Origin: an uncultured Acidiphilium sp.
Lineage (GTDB): Bacteria; Bacillota; Clostridia; Christensenellales; Borkfalkiaceae
Assembly: GCA_902495325.1 (NCBI GenBank)
Contig: CABUWK010000036.1
Coordinates: forward strand, 1 to 23,365
Direction of reading: 5' to 3'
Length of the DNA stretch: 23,365 nucleotides
Part shown: in pieces, positions 22,756 through 23,365 of the stretch
Numbering within the stretch: the first letter of the stretch is position 1
Layout of the letters: every line of letters begins with the position of its first letter
Notes under the pieces: model-generated
Database searches by the model: none
What the model was told of the DNA's origin: nothing
Seen by the model: only the letters and a program-made list of their open reading frames with translations
Translations under genes and position numbers: made by a program

Positions 22756-22827
22756 TAGGCTTAGCATTCGTCATCGCTAATTACCTTAAAGGCTTCTTTT
22801 CCGCCCTTTTTCCCGATGTCTATCATG
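22756..22827. repeat. Partial copy of the MITE-like element
   Basis: It begins TAGGCTTAGCATTCG and continues CCTTAAAGGCTTC-TTTTCCGCCC-TTTTT. This matches, at about 80%, the complement of the right half of the 273-bp element at 20311-20583. The other half is missing. A TA is present at the retained end. Confidence 0.65.
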
Positions 22828-22844
22828 AAGGAAGAGGGAAAAAT

Positions 22845-22905
22845 GTCATTCTCAGATCCTTCGCGGGGAGGGTTTTCCGGTCGGCTCAGGATGACAAAAT
22901 GATAT
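22845..22905. repeat. Second copy of the GTCATTCT...CAAAATGATAT repeat
   Basis: It shares its GTCATTCT start, an interior GGCTC block and its CAAAATGATAT end with the element at 439-501. GTCATTCT can also pair imperfectly with AGGATGAC (22888-22895). The interior differs, so the copies are diverged. Confidence 0.45.
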
Positions 22906-22995
22906 AATATATGACTATATAAAACCGGTTTTGACCGTCGACGCGGGGAAAATCTCCCGGCGTTGCAATACTTTTTGTGAAAACCGGCAAAATCA

Positions 22996-23034
22996 AGGGT
23001 ATTTTCACATTTCTTCTTCTGTGAAAATATCCCT
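22996..23034 (+). other. AT-rich hairpin, orphan terminator-like structure
   Basis: AGGGTATTTTCAC (22996-23008) pairs with GTGAAAATATCCCT (23021-23034) with one bulged base. There is no T tract. Apart from this and the tandem repeat at 23163, I see nothing in 22906-23187. Confidence 0.4.
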
Positions 23035-23162
23035 ATAAGTCGATTATCGTGTTATTGTTCTTCCTTGTTGCCAAAAACACATACCCATGCGGCTCAAGTA
23101 TGTGATAATTTCGTGTTTCTGTATTTTTAAGAAAAAATAGCAAAAAATCGGTTTTGCTACAA

Positions 23163-23220
23163 AACGCAACCAAACGCAACCAAAAAAGTGACAGACTTTT
23201 TCAAAAGTTTATGGTATAAT
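23163..23220 (+). promoter_or_regulatory. Candidate promoter with upstream 10-bp tandem repeat
   Basis: TATAAT is at 23215-23220, but the -35 region is poor (GTGACA lies 21 bp upstream). ACGCAACCAA occurs twice in tandem (23163-23182) just before it, which could be an activator or repressor site that compensates for the weak -35. It points into the region at the window end. Confidence 0.4.
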
Positions 23221-23301
23221 GTAAGCGAGAAAACTTACTTGCAAGGATTTTCGAGCGCAGTATTTTAACGGGAACGGCGGTTTGGCGAAGACAAAGCGCG
23301 T

Positions 23302-23336
23302 GGCAACGGCAGTTGCCGACAAAATTATATTTTGTC
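23302..23336 (+). other. Two adjacent leader hairpins near the window end
   Basis: GGCAAC-GGCA-GTTGCC (23302-23317) and GACAAAAT-TAT-ATTTTGTC (23318-23336) are perfect hairpins side by side. A second TATAAT (23349-23354) and a purine-rich GCGGAGA at the very end suggest that a gene starts just beyond the window. Confidence 0.35.
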
Positions 23337-23365
23337 ACGTTTCAATGTTATAATTAAAGCGGAGA

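Noticed and set aside
23163..23182. CRISPR-like repeat
   Set aside because: There are only two 10-bp units in tandem with no spacers.

Overview
The window looks like a core-genome stretch from a member of the Bacillota, most probably an uncultured Clostridia-type lineage. Four things point there: the radical SAM (TIGR03960-like) / DUF2344 / RNase G-type gene trio, the tilS-hpt pair, two CotF-like spore-coat-type small proteins, and a CIRCE operator in front of htpG. Coding DNA is moderately GC-rich, intergenic DNA is AT-rich, and most promoters match the SigA consensus with 17-bp spacing. The exact lineage is inference. I see no rRNA, tRNA, CRISPR array or phage module.

Layout. 1-739: AT-rich non-coding DNA with a terminator from an upstream gene, small dispersed repeats and the serS promoter. 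740-2026: serS. 2355-6238: radical SAM protein, DUF2344 protein and RNase E/G, tightly packed. 6326-7048: acyl-ACP thioesterase. 7345-9337: a two-gene ABC transporter followed by an HNH-family protein. 9529-10017: two small CotF-like proteins. 10146-11054 (minus): a carbamoyltransferase homologue with altered substrate-binding motifs. 11288-12577: an orphan MsmK/UgpC-type sugar-transport ATPase. 12854-16110: a tail-anchored protein with an RN-x3-H (HEPN-like) motif, then tilS, hpt and bioY as one run. 16469-18073: a large Glu-rich protein of unknown function. 18209-19117 (minus): a lipoprotein esterase. 19295-20307: L-rhamnose mutarotase and a metallophosphoesterase. 20772-22652: htpG. 22653-23365: non-coding DNA with a terminator, repeat fragments and candidate promoters for a gene beyond the edge.

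Most genes are housekeeping: tRNA charging and modification, RNA decay, purine salvage, vitamin uptake, lipid metabolism and chaperoning. The less ordinary parts are: (1) a 273-bp palindromic MITE-like element with 15-bp terminal inverted repeats and possible TA target duplication beside htpG, with further fragments on both sides of that gene; (2) the CIRCE operator overlapping the htpG start region, which implies HrcA control; (3) the HEPN-like membrane protein translationally close to tilS; (4) the carbamoyltransferase homologue lacking the usual STRTR serine, HPxQ histidine and HCLP cysteine; and (5) the acidic protein with an internal duplication and an unrecognised conserved-looking C-terminal domain. 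I did not find a convincing new multi-gene system; items 3 to 5 are the best single-gene candidates for undescribed biology.
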